Part shown: positions 33,029 through 33,694 of the stretch, in pieces
Layout: every line of letters starts with the position of its first letter
Position numbering within the stretch: position 1 is the first letter of the stretch
From: Clostridiales bacterium
GTDB lineage: Bacteria; Bacillota; Clostridia; Lachnospirales; WQUN01
Assembly: GCA_031263155.1 (NCBI GenBank)
Contig: JAISGK010000011.1
Location: 1 to 33,694 of the forward strand
Direction: 5' to 3'
Length of the DNA stretch: 33,694 nt
Program-made: the position numbers and the translations under genes
Notes under the pieces: generated by a model
The model's database searches: none
Told to the model about the DNA's origin: nothing
What the model saw: the letters and a program-made list of their open reading frames with translations, nothing else

Positions 33029-33601
33029 CAACAATATTGTGTGTGCGCAATTTAAGTGGGTTACTACCATGAAACCAAAGCCATTGGGTATATTATGCCA
33101 GATGCTTTGAATATGCTCCTCATTGTATTCTCTGACAGAGCAATATTCTTTTTCTCGCGGATTAGCTCTGCAAAAACAAAAAATTCGCAGTCATACCTGC
33201 TCGTATACAGAACAAATATCGGCCGCCCCGCGCTAATACAACGCATGAGCGGCCGTCTTCCGCAGTTCCCATGTATGAAATATGCTTTCCCCTCTGTTTT
33301 GTATCCTGCTATGTACCGATATTTCGCCTTGCGCGGTTAATTGAGGTAATTATACCTCTTCCCTGCTTTCGGTACAAATTCTTGCGCGGTTTCCCGACAC
33401 AATACAATATGCGGATCAGAGGCTGATGTGTGTCAAATTATACGCCCCCCCTGACACGCATTATTTTATTATTTTTGCACGTTTGTGGTTAATCTGTAAA
33501 ATTAAATCTGATTTTGTAGATCTGTTTTCCTTGAAAAGACGAGCATGTTGAGCGCATTATATAAATGAACAATACGTTCATAATATATTTTAGGGGGAAA
33601 C
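33029..33601. other. Long intergenic stretch with several inverted repeats
   Basis: No credible gene: frames of up to 94 codons exist but have no ribosome site and look random. Structures seen: CGGCCGC/GCGGCCG (33220-33226 with 33249-33255); TGTACCGA/TCGGTACA (33312-33319 with 33369-33376) enclosing GAGGTA-ATTA-TACCTC (33343-33358); GTGTCA/TGACAC (33430-33435 with 33452-33457) followed by an AT-rich T-tract; and ATGAAC-AATAC-GTTCAT (33565-33581), a possible operator just upstream of the last gene. Confidence 0.4.
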
Positions 33602-33694
33602 ATGTATCATTCTGGTGGAAACGACGATTTGATTCCCAAAACCGAGACAAATCTCGAATCGGAATCGACAAACGAGATTCTAAACTCTAATGAC
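33602..33694 (+). CDS. N-terminus of an unidentified acidic protein, runs off the right edge
   Basis: Thirty-one codons from an ATG preceded by AGGGGG with four bases spacing. The visible part (MYHSGGNDDLIPKTETNLES and on) is acidic and asparagine/serine-rich, probably a disordered cytoplasmic N-terminus. It is too short to assign a family. The palindrome at 33565-33581 may regulate it. Confidence 0.55.
   Translation, partial: MYHSGGNDDLIPKTETNLESESTNEILNSND

Noticed and set aside
33056-33340. Open frames on both strands in the right-hand gap
   Set aside because: No ribosome site, no recognisable domain, basic random-looking composition, and interrupted by inverted repeats.

Overview
The window looks like a chromosomal segment of a Bacillota (Clostridia-like) bacterium. 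Supporting signs are strong AGGAGG-type ribosome sites, canonical TTGACA/TATAAT promoters, frequent TTG/GTG starts, intrinsic terminators, small lipoproteins with a Gram-positive style lipobox, DUF2975/XRE pairs, and two adjacent half-size TauE/SafE proteins. No rRNA or plasmid replication gene is visible, and no species can be named from the sequence alone.

Layout. 1-5.97 kb is an accessory patchwork: the start of an IS607-family recombinase, a damaged PIN-domain gene, a DUF2975 membrane protein with its XRE regulator, small lipoprotein and membrane genes, a MarR regulator with a twin-operator promoter upstream of an NAD(P)-binding SDR protein, a toxin-antitoxin pair whose PIN toxin is frameshifted, and an IS3-family transposase remnant. 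6.15-15.83 kb is a GC-richer metabolic block: a class V PLP enzyme, then a promoter-to-terminator operon with an M29 aminopeptidase, a NIF3-like protein, a complete Dpp/Opp-type ABC importer (two permeases, two ATPases, lipoprotein binding protein) and a GntR/FadR-type regulator. The natural reading is uptake of small peptides or related compounds and their hydrolysis in the cytoplasm.

15.9-27.4 kb is a more AT-rich island, bounded by two 80-bp direct-repeat copies of a tRNA-downstream terminator region. All its main genes are on the minus strand and translationally coupled: a ribbon-helix-helix regulator with a palindromic operator, a protein with a CoiA-like zinc motif, a coiled-coil protein with a degenerate AAA+-like half, an unrecognised 339-residue protein, a 1733-residue DEAH helicase with a DUF1998-type C-terminus, and a D12-class adenine DNA methyltransferase. 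This resembles Druantia/DISARM-type antiphage loci in its helicase and methyltransferase, but the accessory genes are not ones I recognise. It is the best candidate here for an undescribed or poorly described system.

27.4-33.7 kb returns to core-like genes: tRNA-Leu(CAG) and tRNA-Lys(CTT), an intact Phd-like/PIN toxin-antitoxin pair, remnants of another such pair and of a surface protein, a divergent shortened HypF-like protein, a 57-residue protein with two half-size TSUP permeases, endonuclease III, tRNA-Gly(GCC), and the first codons of an unidentified acidic protein at the right edge. PIN-domain genes occur four times, in different stages of decay.
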